NCBI RefSeq assembly: GCF_963678635.1
Contig: NC_087063.1
Coordinates: 67,186,727-67,250,726 of the forward strand
Length of the DNA: 64,000 bases
Direction: 5' to 3'
Source: Symsagittifera roscoffensis
Lineage: Eukaryota; Xenacoelomorpha; Acoela; Convolutidae
Shown: one piece after another, positions 34,240-44,228 of the stretch
Position numbering within the stretch: position 1 is the first letter of the stretch
How the letters are laid out: every line of letters begins with the position of its first letter
Position numbers and translations under genes: made by a program
The notes under the pieces: model-generated
Databases searched by the model: none
What the model was told of the DNA's origin: nothing
Seen by the model: only the letters and a program-made list of their open reading frames with translations

Positions 34240-34721
34240 TCCTCCACCCCTAAACAAGGAGGAACGGGAGCAAATTTTAAGGTCGGGCGCGTCAGTTTGC
34301 TCGTAGCGGTCTTTATGTCGGCGGATCTCGCGCATCCGTCCGTGCCGTAGTGCAGTCTAAGGATACGTGCGAGTGGATAATGTCCACGTGGAGTGTCAGG
34401 TTCTATGACCCAAACCAAGTGGCCGGCTTTCAACTTCACGTCTGATTGGTTGTGCCACTTTGCCCTCCTATTGAGGGAAGGAACATATTACCGCATCCAC
34501 CGTGACCATATTGCGTTAGCGTATGATTGCGCTCTGGCAAACCGCTTCTTATGGTCGAAATTTTCTTCGAAAGTTAGCGACGGACAACTCGCTGCATGTT
34601 GACCAAGGATGAAATGATTCGCGGTCAACGCCTTTAGATCTAGCGGATTGGAACTAACGGCTGTTATCGGTCTAGCGTTGAGTGATTGCTCAACAAGGCA
34701 CAGTGTGGTTCTTAGAACCTC
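34221..34721 (-). pseudogene. pol: C-terminal DUF5641-like domain of element C Pol
   Basis: Frames show SLNARPITAVSSNPLDLKAL and, after a frame break near 34440, GHLVWVIEPDTPRGHYPLAR and HYGTDGCARSADIKTA. These are the typical blocks of the domain that follows integrase in BEL/Pao Pol. Function in the family is probably DNA or target binding. It ends at 34221, 19 bases inside the LTR. Confidence 0.8.
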
Positions 34722-35520
34722 CTAAGTTACTCTTCTGTTGCCTAAGGTGTCATACAAAACACGCTTGACACTCCGAACTAATCTCTCCCAGGAGCCACCA
34801 TGGTGCGGTGCACTAGGTGGATTGAATTTCCAATTGTGCCCTTTCTGGACAAAATCAGCGGGTGCGAGCTTGTTCCAACTCTCAACGCAAGCTAAGAGCT
34901 CTTTCTGAGCGCCAACAAAGTTCGTGCCGTTGTCGGACATGATGAAAATTCGAGTATCGCGACGTGCAATAAACCTCTCCACGCCCATAACACGAGAGCT
35001 TGTGTCGAGAGAAGGGACCACTTCAATGTTCACCGCTCTAGTGGTGAGACAGGTGAACAAAAGCCCCACCTCTTTTCCGTACTTCTCCGGATCGGAACTA
35101 GAAACGGCCCAAAGTAGTCGACACCTGTGTTAGAGAAAGAAGGTTGATTGTAACACAGTCTTTCAATGGGCAGATCAGCCATCATATGAATTATGGTTTG
35201 CGCTTTGCGTTTTCGGCACGCAACGCAAGTATTTTCAACGTTTCGCAGCAACCATCGCAAATTTAACAAAACGCATTTCAAATTAACCACCGCACGCATG
35301 TAATTCAAGCCTTGATGGAAGTTCCTAGCATTCAAGTGTTTAATCAATAACCGAACAATCGCGTGCCGTGCATCAAGTATATTCGGATGCTTGCTATCGA
35401 AATCGGATTTAACCAAGCGGCTGATGCGCCCAGTCGAACGAAGGATGCCAGCAGGTCCAATTAATGGCGAATATTTGGCGATACGAATATTCCTCGTGAT
35501 AACTCTACCGGACCTAAGTA
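34722..35520 (-). pseudogene. pol: Integrase of element C
   Basis: Zinc-binding part: HLNARNFHQG then CVACRKRKAQ (about 35340-35200). Core: Asp in GVDYFGP near 35115, Asp in SDNGTNF (34932-34934), Glu in SWERLVRSVK (34785-34787), with 48 residues between the second Asp and Glu, longer than gypsy and common in BEL/Pao. Frames 35416-35030 and 35069-34722 overlap in different phases, so a frameshift at about 35050-35070 interrupts the core. A stop (34722-34724) separates it from the DUF5641 part. Confidence 0.85.
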
Positions 35521-35527
35521 GTTTTAG

Positions 35528-36355
35528 CTAGCTAGGGAATGTCTCACCCTGAGACAGGTAAATGAGCTTCTGTTCAGCAAGGTCCAATTTACAGGGATCG
35601 GTAATTTCCAATATACTCGACCGGAAATGCTTATGGGATGGCAGCCATCTTAACAAAAATGCTTCTGTGCGTTTGTTTTTTACAATTGAATTGAATCTTT
35701 TCCATTTTCCGAATGGAAGATTTTTTTTTCTGTCAAAACATCGACGACAAAATTTGACGAACTTTCCAGACAAATGTCGATATCACATGAAGGTCCTTTG
35801 AGTCTTATTTTATCAAAAACCATTGTATCGGGATTGTACGGCCAATCAGTCGTCCTCAGTATACTAGGGCCATTAACCCAGCTGCTTTCCTTGAGGGCTT
35901 CCGAAGAAATCAGTCTTGTACCGCTATCAGCTGGATTATCACCGCTAAGTATGTGATGCCACTGATCAGTGGTGGTAAACTCCAGAATCTCACCAGTGCG
36001 ATTACCAACAAAAACGGGTAGTTTATTACAGGAGTTAAGCCACTGAAGAAACGTGGTACTATCTGTCCAAATGAAAATATCCGTAACTTTAACCGTAGCC
36101 AAACACAAAGGTTAATTCGGTCTGACTCGAACTAGCAAGTCGCGCATGAAGGAAAGCGACGGCACAGAAAAAATCCTGCGAACTATCAGCGAACATGTGA
36201 AGTTCTATTCGGTCGAAAGGGTCAGTGAAAAAGCTACGACTTATTGTCAGAAAACCTAACAAATGAAGACCTGAGTGCCACTCAAGGAACTGCTTTTTGA
36301 TTTCCTCTGCGAGATCATCGTTCCATTTTTGACCACTGATTCGCCAGGTATCCAA
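35528..36355 (-). pseudogene. pol: RNase H region of element C
   Basis: Frame 36355-36089 has HMFADSSQDFFCAVAFL, the RNase H start with its Asp. Frame 36108-35680 has IWTDSTTFLQWL and NPADSGTR, the BEL/Pao form of the middle and end motifs. Between them one frameshift at about 36100. Frame 35773-35528 continues towards integrase. Confidence 0.8.
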
Positions 36356-36357
36356 AA

Positions 36358-37520
36358 TTAGAGGAAAAAGCTCAACACGGTATGCTGGGTTATTGCTTTG
36401 TCTAGTGGACGATCAACCCGTCTACTAACGACTAAGGTATCTTTTACGTGATCCCACTTAAGACCGAGAACATGCGACGACTGGTCTGGTTTCTTACAAA
36501 TATCTTTAACAGAGGAATTGGACTCACGGTTGTCCGAATCAAGAGCGTTTGTCACATCGGGCACGTTGCTGACAAATTTTGTCAAATGAAACCCTTCTAG
36601 TTTTAACAACGAGACTAAATTCCTACCTAATTTCAAGGCGTCATCCCTGTATTGAAAAGAATCTAGGTAATCATCCATATAAAAAACTTCTGGACAACCG
36701 CCGAAGCACCTTCGGGGTACTCAGCTTGATGATCCGATGCAGTCTTCTGCAATGCAAAATTCGCACAAGTCGGTGAGTCACGAGCACCAAAAAAGTGACG
36801 CGTATATTGGTGAACTACCAAACTTGATATGGGGTTCTCCCGCCACAAAAAACGAAGAGAAGTTTGATCTTCTTCGCGGACTCCAACCTGTAAAAGCATC
36901 CCGTCAATGTCGGCTGAAACGGCGTATTTATGCTGACGGAATCTTGAAAAAAAACAAAAAATGAGGTTTTGAAGGAGATCCGGGGCAACCAACAGAGATT
37001 TGTTCAAGGAAGTGCCATGACATTTCGATGCCCCATTGAGGACTCGGCAAACCTTACCGGTTTTTTTGTTCGGGTTCAACACCGGGTGATGATGGATATA
37101 CAACTCACGATCGGCTCGTAGTTTGGGATCGTGTGCCTTAACGGTTATGACATATCATTTTTGTATATGTTCTCTTAGTGTTTCGACGGCAGAACGGGCA
37201 TCTACTTGCTTGAAGGCTCCATACGACTCCAACTCATACCAAGTTTTAAATCGGTCCGCAAGAGAAATGTATTCGACAACACACTTAAAGCAAGACGAGT
37301 TCAACTTAAAGGACGGCGGTAACGGATCACTTAAGACCCAACCTATCGGGAGGCGTAGGGCGCACGGTGAAATAGAATTCCACCCCCAAAAGGTACTCAA
37401 CGGGTCTTTTTGCATGGTAAAAATCCTGTCCAATAATTATTTCGACTTCCTCATACTTAAAATGTATAGGTTTTATCGGAGCCAACTTCGGGTATTTTTC
37501 CATTAATTCAGGAATACTTA
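36358..37520 (-). pseudogene. pol: Reverse transcriptase of element C
   Basis: Frames 37433-37155, 37103-36663 and 36678-36358 follow each other. Visible: VLNGASKCHGTSLN (BEL/Pao fingers), AVSADIDGM with the first catalytic Asp, and YMDDYLDSF with the active site at 36670-36681. A frameshift lies just upstream of YMDD, and another gap at about 37110-37150. RT makes the cDNA; this copy cannot. Confidence 0.85.
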
Positions 37521-37529
37521 TGCTATCCG

Positions 37530-37930
37530 ATTCAATGCGAATATGATCCTTAACATAAGCTCAAAAAGAAAACAAAAACTCACTATGATTCGTTTCGGCG
37601 AAAACTTGAAAACTTACTTGATGAGTTGTCATCAAGCTCATGGAATTGAATCCATTTATGTTAAGGTTGACGGGAGTGCCAACCAAACGGAGATGCTTTA
37701 CGAGATTTGCGGATACCCATGAGTGCGTAGAAGCACTATTGCAAAGAGCTAGGGCATTAGTAAACGTCTCATCTGAAGAGATGGCGAGTGATGCAACTGG
37801 CAGGAGGCCTTTAGTTGACTCCTGGCTATGAAAATTGCCGACGGCAACGTTTTTGATACATATTTAGTGTTTGCGTTACCTGACGCCGGGGAACTTTTAG
37901 TATCCTTAGAAGGAAATTTTTTTTCAGCTC
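37530..37930 (-). pseudogene. pol: DUF1758-type aspartic protease of element C
   Basis: The region reads LCNSASTHSWVSANLVKHL near 37745-37690 and then INGFNSMSLMTTHQVSF. In BEL/Pao the first motif usually has Asp before Ser-(Gly/Ala)-Ser; here the codon at 37738-37740 is Asn, so the catalytic residue is lost. The frame runs on from the Cys/His knuckles upstream and is broken downstream near 37560. Confidence 0.65.
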
Positions 37931-40900
37931 CGTGTAAGAGCACGTTGTGCGTGCTTTCACAATCTGGCTTGGAGCACGTTCTGGCCTTGCTACAATTACG
38001 AAAACAGTGATTGCTCTGTAAACACGCAAAGCAAAGTTTTTGTTCGGCTACATGCTTTGCTTGTTGCGTAGCGTTTTTCTCTTTGAATACGGCGCATTTC
38101 CAAAGAGCGTGTTGACTTTTACATACTTTTGTTTTTCCTTAGTTTTATCACTTACCTTTGCGTTACTAGTAAACACCTTCGTACTTACTTTTGCTTCACT
38201 GGTTTTTCAGACTTACCTTTAGAACTAATTGTTTTTAGCCTCTCATGACCCTCCATTTATTCTTTAAGCCATTCGTTGAAAACTAGCAGAATTGGTCCGT
38301 GCCATTGGCGTCTTACGGTTTGCATTGACCATGCCTCTTTAAGGTTTGGGGGAAGCATATTCACAGCTTGATTCAGCAAGTTAACAATTTTCAGATCATC
38401 GTTAAAAGATGGAGACTTGAATACGGCAACTAGTCCAGAGATTGTAGAGGAAAAGCGAATTAGATTTTCCGAGTTATGCCTTTTCAGCGGCGGAAAATTA
38501 CTCAATTTTTCCAGATGAGCCCCTACTACAGCAGGCGGCTACCCAAATGTTCTTTGAAGAGTTGCTATGCGTCTTTTTATAGTACTCCGCTTTAGCTATC
38601 CTCAGCGATTGCGGGTTTTGATTTACCCACCACGAGCGTTTTCAGATAGGTAAGTTTTTCATCGTCACTGAGTATGGCTGAATCGACCGTCGATATTAAC
38701 TGCCCAAACCACTCATGCCAGTTAAGTCGGTTGCCATCGAACTGGGTCAGCTTCCAGTCAGGCAGCTGATCTTTTTGGCTGTGCATGAGTATTTTAACCA
38801 ATTCTCGTGTCGAAAGTGGACGCTCGACGTATGCACCAGGTGAATTACCGGGAGTTGGCGCTGGGTAACTCGACGAACTACCGTGATAATCAGGAACGAA
38901 CGGTTGATTAGCATGTGAAAAATTTTCAGGCTGCTCAAAGAACACAGTCCCTCCACTTGTATAAGGAACAAAATTATTCGGAGGAACAATCGGAGTTACT
39001 GCGGAAAAAACAGTCGTCGGAGGAACGTAGTGTTGCTGAGCTGACTTTAAAGGGGCAGCAGCAGCTAGTCTCCACAAATGACTTTAAAAATTATCGTGGT
39101 CATTTGAAAAGTTATAACTACTAACGGGAACACCCATATGTTGTTGTGATGGGATTACAGCTGCTTGGTAGCCAGCTACTACTGATCCTGTAGTTTGATG
39201 ACTTGAAGAAACCTAATTAATTGTTGTTGATGCAGGAACGACCGGTGCTACACCAGAAGGAACTTCTGCAAATGTAATCGGAGCAAAATAGTTTTCAGAC
39301 GTTGCAGGGACTAGTGACCCTGTACTTGGATTACCTAGCACTGGATGAGTGGACAAAGAAGTTTGCTGAGGCAAATTATTAGAAACAGGTTGAATGACCT
39401 GCTGTAACTCTACTGGATTGTCAACGGAAATCTGCGATTGTACCAAATTTGACAAATTATGTCGTTGTCCATGAATGTGGCTACTGAAATACAATCCCGG
39501 ATCAATAGAAGCTGCCTGGCCATTATTCACTCCTGAAAAACTTGATGAGACCAAATAACTTGTTGATGCAGGATAAGTTATCTCAGAAGCTGTCGAAAGA
39601 ACGTGCTGCTCTTGATTGGAAACTACAACAGAGTCAGGCTGATTGTGGTCGACAGATTCGACCCAGTGACACGTACAATTCTTTCCGTATATTGTTAGTT
39701 GTGGAGAGATTCGAGTTAAACCATTTTCCTCACCAATCTCGCTGATTTCCGACAACTCATCTTCTAACTCAAGCCCTTTCAACTCAACTTCTGCCAGTTT
39801 TTTCCTGTGTTCTTCAGCCAAATCTAAGCTGCTTTGTTGTTCTTAGAAATATTGTTTCATCTTGTTTTGCTGCTCTTTCAATCCTAATGACACCTCTGCC
39901 TGCCTCTCAAGTTCCTCTTGTTGTATCTTTAAAATCATTAAATCGCGCTTTTTCTCAGAAAGTGTTTTTGATGGAGCGGCGGTATAACGACTAGATTTCT
40001 GAGAACCCGTTTGCTGATGTCGGCTGTTAGGGCGGGCATCTGTTTTATGCGAAAGTGGTTTTTCACTTTTTTTTGGAATGATGAGAAATTTTTGCTCTGC
40101 TATCTATGTTGTCCTGCTCTGTTACTGCCTCAAAGTTTGTTTTATAAATGATTGCTTCCTGCAGAATTTTATCGTTGCTTTGTGTCAACTTATGAAGCCA
40201 CATATATGCCCCTATATGTGCCGGTATCAATTCGTCGGGTTTGACACTTTTTGCAGCTATGTAAATCAACTCATTATTTTCCTCGACCGCTTTTTCTATA
40301 TATTTCCTACATTTTTCAAAAAGGTATCGATTTTGAGCAACGTCTCTGACTCTCTATCTATTCCAAAATTATTTCGTGGCATTTATTAAGTTCGTTTCCG
40401 AGATTGCTACGTTTCTCAAACAACTTCTTTATTTTCTTTATTAAATACATCCTGTGCCGGTATCAATTCGTCGGGATTGGCACTTTTTGCAGCCATATCA
40501 ATCAACTCAGTATTTATCTCGACCGCTTGTTCTATATAGTTCCTACATTTTTCAATATAAGTATCAATTTTTGAGCAACGACTCTGACTCTCTATGTATT
40601 CTAAAATTATCTCGTGGCATTTATAAAGTTCGGTTTCGAGAGTGCTACGTTTCTCAAACAACTTCTTAATTTTCTTCTGAAACTTAACTTCCATGCTTAA
40701 TAATTTCAGAAATAAACGACTCTCAGAAAAAACTGTATTTTCACTCAAGTAAATCCACAAAATACTCTAATACATCAATAACTTACAAGGGGGAGTAACT
40801 TGAAGTTTTAACGCTTTAAGTCTGTTGTGAATCGCTCTACGATTTTTAGGCGACAATCGATTCCGCTTCTTCTTAGCTTTCAGTGTATTTAGGTCAGCAC

Positions 40901-41159
40901 TGTATCGTCTAAGTAACAACAGAGTCTTCAACTCAAGGGAAGGGGAAGGAGGCTGGTGCAGCTCTTTATAAATTTCGATAAGTAATTGGTCCTTGTCCTT
41001 TCGCTTTGAGATAAAATCCTCAACTATGTTATGAACGAGAATACTTGTCTTTTTTAACTCTTCTTCTATATTGTCCGTACCGTTGCGGCGACAGTATACA
41101 ATCGCGGTAATTTTTTCCTTGTATCTCAAAAGAAGGCTCTTAAGTTGGTCAGTGCTCAA
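37931..41159 (-). pseudogene. gag: gag of element C
   Basis: N-terminal frames (41159-40767, 40760-40416) are Lys/Glu/Leu-rich, coiled-coil-like. 40060-39700 is a long Glu/Gln/Lys coiled coil with a TAG at about 39846. 39821-39077 is Ser/Pro/Gln-rich. 39077-38592 contains LPDWKLTQFDGNRLNWHEWF and LSDDEKLTYLKTLV, the DUF1759 capsid signature of BEL/Pao. 38505-38257 continues it. Two knuckles follow at 38040-37945: CFACLQSNHCFRNC (CCHC) and CSKPDCESTHNVLLH (CCHH-like). Several stops and frameshifts. Confidence 0.8.
40219..40690 (-). repeat. 232-bp tandem duplication in gag of element C
   Basis: The phrase TGCCGGTATCAATTCGTCGG starts copies at 40218 and 40450. The copies share AGTTCCTACATTTTTCAA-like, GACTCTCTAT.TATTC and CAAACAACTTCTT phrases across their length, with several differences. 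The unit encodes about 77 residues of the coiled coil, and the downstream copy has more stops. Confidence 0.75.
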
Positions 41160-41448
41160 ACTACGGTTGTCGTTACTGCGGTGCTTACTAATGGATTTAT
41201 TTCTGGCGTCGTGCCAAATAACTAAATATTTTTGATTCTACAAAAAATGATGCAGATAGTATTGGATAGTTTTCTGCGAGTCCCTGGCGTTAAAGTTAAA
41301 ACTTAATCCGTGCTTTGTGAAACAAGTCTCTTTCACGCGCTTTTGAGACGGTGCGTATAATTTACGGAGCGCGTGGTCTAGAGAACTGGCCCCTAGTATG
41401 AACACCATACGCTAAGAGCCCTTACTCGCGGCGGTAGTTACCATTGGG

Positions 41449-41750
41449 GATGGGAATTAAGTAGGTCGGTTGAGCTCCAACAACCACGCGGAGGAAACCT
41501 GAGGTTGAAAAAATTCAACATGGACTACTTAATATCACCGTAGCTGACCACTTAACATTACTGTGACAAAACATAGTCAATGCGTAAGCGGGTAAACAGG
41601 TGCGTTGGAGAGATCAACGTAAGTTTTAGTTAACTAACGAGGTGGGGAATCAGGCAAACTGGTTGAATTCTAACAACCACGCTGAAGAAATCTGAGGATG
41701 AAAAACTTAGCCTAAATTGCCTGATACTGCCGGCCCAGACCACTTAACAT
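41449..41750 (-). repeat. Pair of structured leader repeats with covarying stems
   Basis: Copy 1 (about 41449-41555) and copy 2 (about 41641-41750) share GGTTGA.CTC/ATTC, AACAACCACGC, TGAGG.TGAAAAA and GACCACTTAACAT in the same order. In each, the 9 bases near the start pair perfectly with 9 bases near the end: 41456-41464 with 41525-41533 (ATTAAGTAG/CTACTTAAT), and 41649-41657 with 41717-41725 (ATCAGGCAA/TTGCCTGAT). The stems differ at four positions on each side and all four pairs are restored. Inside, GGTTG...CAACC can form a second stem in both. Confidence 0.7.
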
Positions 41751-42203
41751 AAGTTGAAATTGGATAAATAAGCAACTTTGAGGATTTTATGTCGTAGTTT
41801 TTAACAATTTTTGATTTTTGTGTGATTTTAACGTCCTAAAAGTAACAATTATCAAAAATTTCTTACAGAATTGACGGTTCAAGGGTTCTGATCTAGTATC
41901 TTTGTCTATGTTCCGTTTTTCTGGATTTTCAATCCGTTCACAATTACTCAAAAATTTGTGGAATCGGGAAAAATTACCACTTGTAGCTTGCTTTAAGTTT
42001 GGATACACAACAAGACATCGTATGTTATTTTTTTGCAAAGAAAGATTTATAAAGAAAATAGATGAGTCTTACAGTTTTTGACAATTTCGAAGATTTTTCA
42101 AACCGAAGTTTCTCTTTCACGAGTCTGAACAACTGCAATCACCAGCCTAACAGCTCCACTCACAATCAGCCAACTACAATCTGATCACGTGAGCCAATTG
42201 AAC

Positions 42204-42336
42204 TCTGTATCGGCCAACTTCAAGCTTTTTTGGCTTTCGGCCAACAGCACAACTTCACTCTGTTTCGGCCAACTTCACGCTCTTTCGGCTTTCGGCCAAC
42301 AGCACAACTTCACTTTGTATCGGCCAACTTCACGCC
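42204..42336. repeat. 55-bp minisatellite in the leader of element C
   Basis: Two complete 55-bp units (42204-42258, 42259-42313) and about 23 bases of a third. Each unit contains TATCGGCCAACTTCA and TTTCGGCCAACAGCACAAC, so an inner half-repeat of CGGCCAAC is also present. Confidence 0.8.
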
Positions 42337-42580
42337 GCACTGGCTACTTGTCCGGTGACTTCGTGACTTCCCTCCCTTGTGCAGATGATTACTGTCGTGT
42401 CGGGGAAACTGAAATCTTGCAATCTGCGGTACCACCAATCGGCAACAGACGTGTCCGGGGAAATGCAATCTGCTAATAGACGGGTCCGGGGAAGGTCCCT
42501 TGTCTTCCCTGGCTGCCAAATTCAACCGAAGGAAAAAAGGGGGCAAAGAATGATAATTCGGGGATAGAGATCAAAAAGGA

Positions 42581-42596
42581 CCCATGTGGGGCGCCA
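42581..42596 (-). other. Primer-binding site of element C
   Basis: Three bases after the 5' LTR, the minus strand reads TGGCGCCCCACATGGG. The first eight bases, TGGCGCCC, are shared with sites that use tRNA-Lys in many retroelements. The exact tRNA is not certain. Confidence 0.7.
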
Positions 42597-42599
42597 AAA

Positions 42600-43081
42600 T
42601 GTGCGCGTCAATCTCCAGGAATCGTAAGAAATATCAGATTTCAAACAATTGAATTAACGAGCATTTTCTCGGTAAGATAGCTCTGGGAATTTTGTAACAT
42701 AACAATTTTTTACATACTTCAACATCGGTAACATCGGCCATAACAATCTGCATAACTCAAAGCAAGCTGCTCAATGGCCAGTATTTGTCCTTGAGACAAA
42801 CCGCTCTTTTTAAAGGTCAGCCATAATCAAGGCTGAACCAAATTAGAGCGAAAAGACGGTTTAATAGGTTTTTCAAGGGGTTCGAACCTGGTTACTGAGC
42901 GTCCCATCAAGTTCGGGGTATATTTGAGTACTAGAAAGGAAATGACCTAGGCGGGATTCGAACCGGCGCCGAACCCACCGAGACGCACTCTGTATACGCT
43001 CAGCTACTATCCCTATATTAATTTACATTTTGGTTTGATTTTATATGCATTTAAATTCTTGCTTACATTTGCGCTGCAACA
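42600..43081 (-). repeat. 5' LTR of element C
   Basis: 482 bp, partner of 33752-34239, starting TGTGCGCGTC and ending GCGCTGCAACA. It is followed by CCATT, near-match to TCATT at the other end. Confidence 0.92.
42947..43017 (-). other. tRNA-like unit in the 5' LTR of element C
   Basis: About 71 bases on the minus strand have tRNA proportions: 5' GGGATAG, A-box-like TAGCTGAGCGT (43006-42996), perfect B-box GGTTCGAATCC (42964-42954), then CTAGGTC, which can pair with five of the seven 5' bases. A second B-box-like motif follows at 42888-42878. It is oriented as the element and may be a tRNA-derived SINE head fixed in the LTR. As a tRNA it is degenerate. Confidence 0.5.
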
Positions 43082-43448
43082 CCATTATTATCCCTTGTAA
43101 TTGATTAACGCGAGTTTATTTGTTTGATAACAGTATTGTAATTTATTATAATAGATTATTTCAGAATTTTAAGGAGACATACCATACAAATCCAGGAGAC
43201 AGACTATAAGGACCATCAAAAGCCAAAACGAGCCCTTAATACATTTTTTGGGTTATAGGAGTTTTTTTGTTATTCTTCAAACTTACTTTCTCTCTAAAAA
43301 ATTGATTTTCAAATGCAAAGTTTTCGAAACAAATAATTTGCTTTTTTAGGTTTTTGTCTGTTCCAACTTTTTGCATTTTCCAATGTAGCACACCGATTTG
43401 ATATGAACGCATTACGCATTTAAAGTTTCGTCAGATCTTTTCTGAAGA
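43082..43448. repeat. Duplicated block, copy 2, second part
   Basis: Continues the match to copy 1 (about 27240-27545): TAATTGATTA, TTTTAAGGAGAC, GACTATAAGGACCAT, TTTTTGGGTTATA, then TATGAACGCATT. The stretch 43275-43390 is a fragment of the GTTCGGACAGAC MITE family. Interrupted at 43448 by element D. Confidence 0.65.
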
Positions 43449-43823
43449 TGAGTTTAAGTCCGGGGTGGCGCACTCGCAGAGTAATTTCAGATAAGGTACA
43501 ACGTCTGTTCGTCTTTTCGGCCGGATAGATTCGTTCAACTTCCTAGTTTAAAGCCGATCCTAATCTATATTTTATATCTAGTCTCAATAGATCTAGGGTA
43601 TACTGGTATATACAAGATAAGATATCAGGAACTGCTCTAGAGAAGAGCAATTGCTTGCTAAGTATAATTAGTTCTGTTCTGGCTGAAACTATAAATAATT
43701 TCAGCCTAACGAATTATTGTAAGTTATTGATAGGAATCATGATTGGTTAGTGAGAAATATTTATCAGAGATGGTTTTATCAATAATATAATTGGGTATAA
43801 AAACTAGTTTTAAACTGGTCCCA
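43449..43823 (-). repeat. 3' LTR of element D
   Basis: Starts TGAGTTTAAGTCC, ends CTGGTCCCA (TGGGACC...ACTCA in the element's sense). It lacks about 14 bases near 43520 that other copies have (ATCTTATTTTC region). Directly followed by CCCATCCGGGG, as in element A. Confidence 0.8.
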
Positions 43824-44228
43824 CCCATCCGGGGCTTAGAAACTTTTTCAATTTAATATTTGTTGTTGTGAAGTATGGATGGAGAAGTTTCTGATTCTTG
43901 GAGTAGATACTTTTGAAGCAGTGGTTGCGTGAAGGGGAGAAAAAATTAGTTGGTGGTGTTGAGGAGTAGTTGTATTGGTAGAGAAAGAAGGTGTACAGTT
44001 GCTCGTACTTCAGAAGTGGATCTCGTGTAACCAGATCGTCATGAGTGATCGTGTTGAGTGATTGTGTCAAAATTTAGTGATTGTGTCATAGTGAGTTGTT
44101 TGTGTGCTGTATGAGAGAAGGAGCTTCGTTGTAAGTTGTTAGCATGTTTTATACGTTCGGAGGACAAAAGAAAATTTCTGTAACCTGTAAGAATAGTGAT
44201 AGTGAATGGTGATTTTATAAACTGTCTA

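Larger units (their letters stand above)
41160..42580 (-). other. Leader of element C
   Basis: 1.4 kb between the primer site and the first gag frame, unusually long. It holds a 55-bp minisatellite (42204-42336) and a pair of structured repeats (41449-41750), listed separately. No supported gene; the plus-strand frames over the minisatellite are by-products of it. Confidence 0.5.
33752..43081 (-). mobile_element. Element C: 9.3-kb BEL/Pao LTR retroelement, decayed
   Basis: LTRs at 33752-34239 and 42600-43081 enclose, on the minus strand, a long leader, gag with coiled coil, DUF1759-like and Cys/His knuckles, a DUF1758-type protease, RT with YMDD, RNase H ending ADSGTR, integrase and a C-terminal DUF5641-like domain. 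This order and the DUF domains are specific to BEL/Pao. The flanks TCATT (33747-33751) and CCATT (43082-43086) look like a 5-bp target duplication with one change. Many frameshifts; not autonomous. The LTRs differ more than those of A and B, so this insertion is older. Confidence 0.93.

Noticed and set aside
41680-41715. Hammerhead ribozyme core in the leader repeat
   Set aside because: CTGAGGATGAAA resembles the CTGATGA...GAAA core but leaves no room for stem II, and the first repeat copy does not keep it.
42204-42336. CRISPR-like array
   Set aside because: Units are contiguous with no unique spacers, in animal DNA, inside a retroelement leader.
42947-43017. Functional tRNA gene
   Set aside because: Only five of seven acceptor pairs, no sensible anticodon arm, and present in both LTRs of a retroelement; kept as tRNA-like only.
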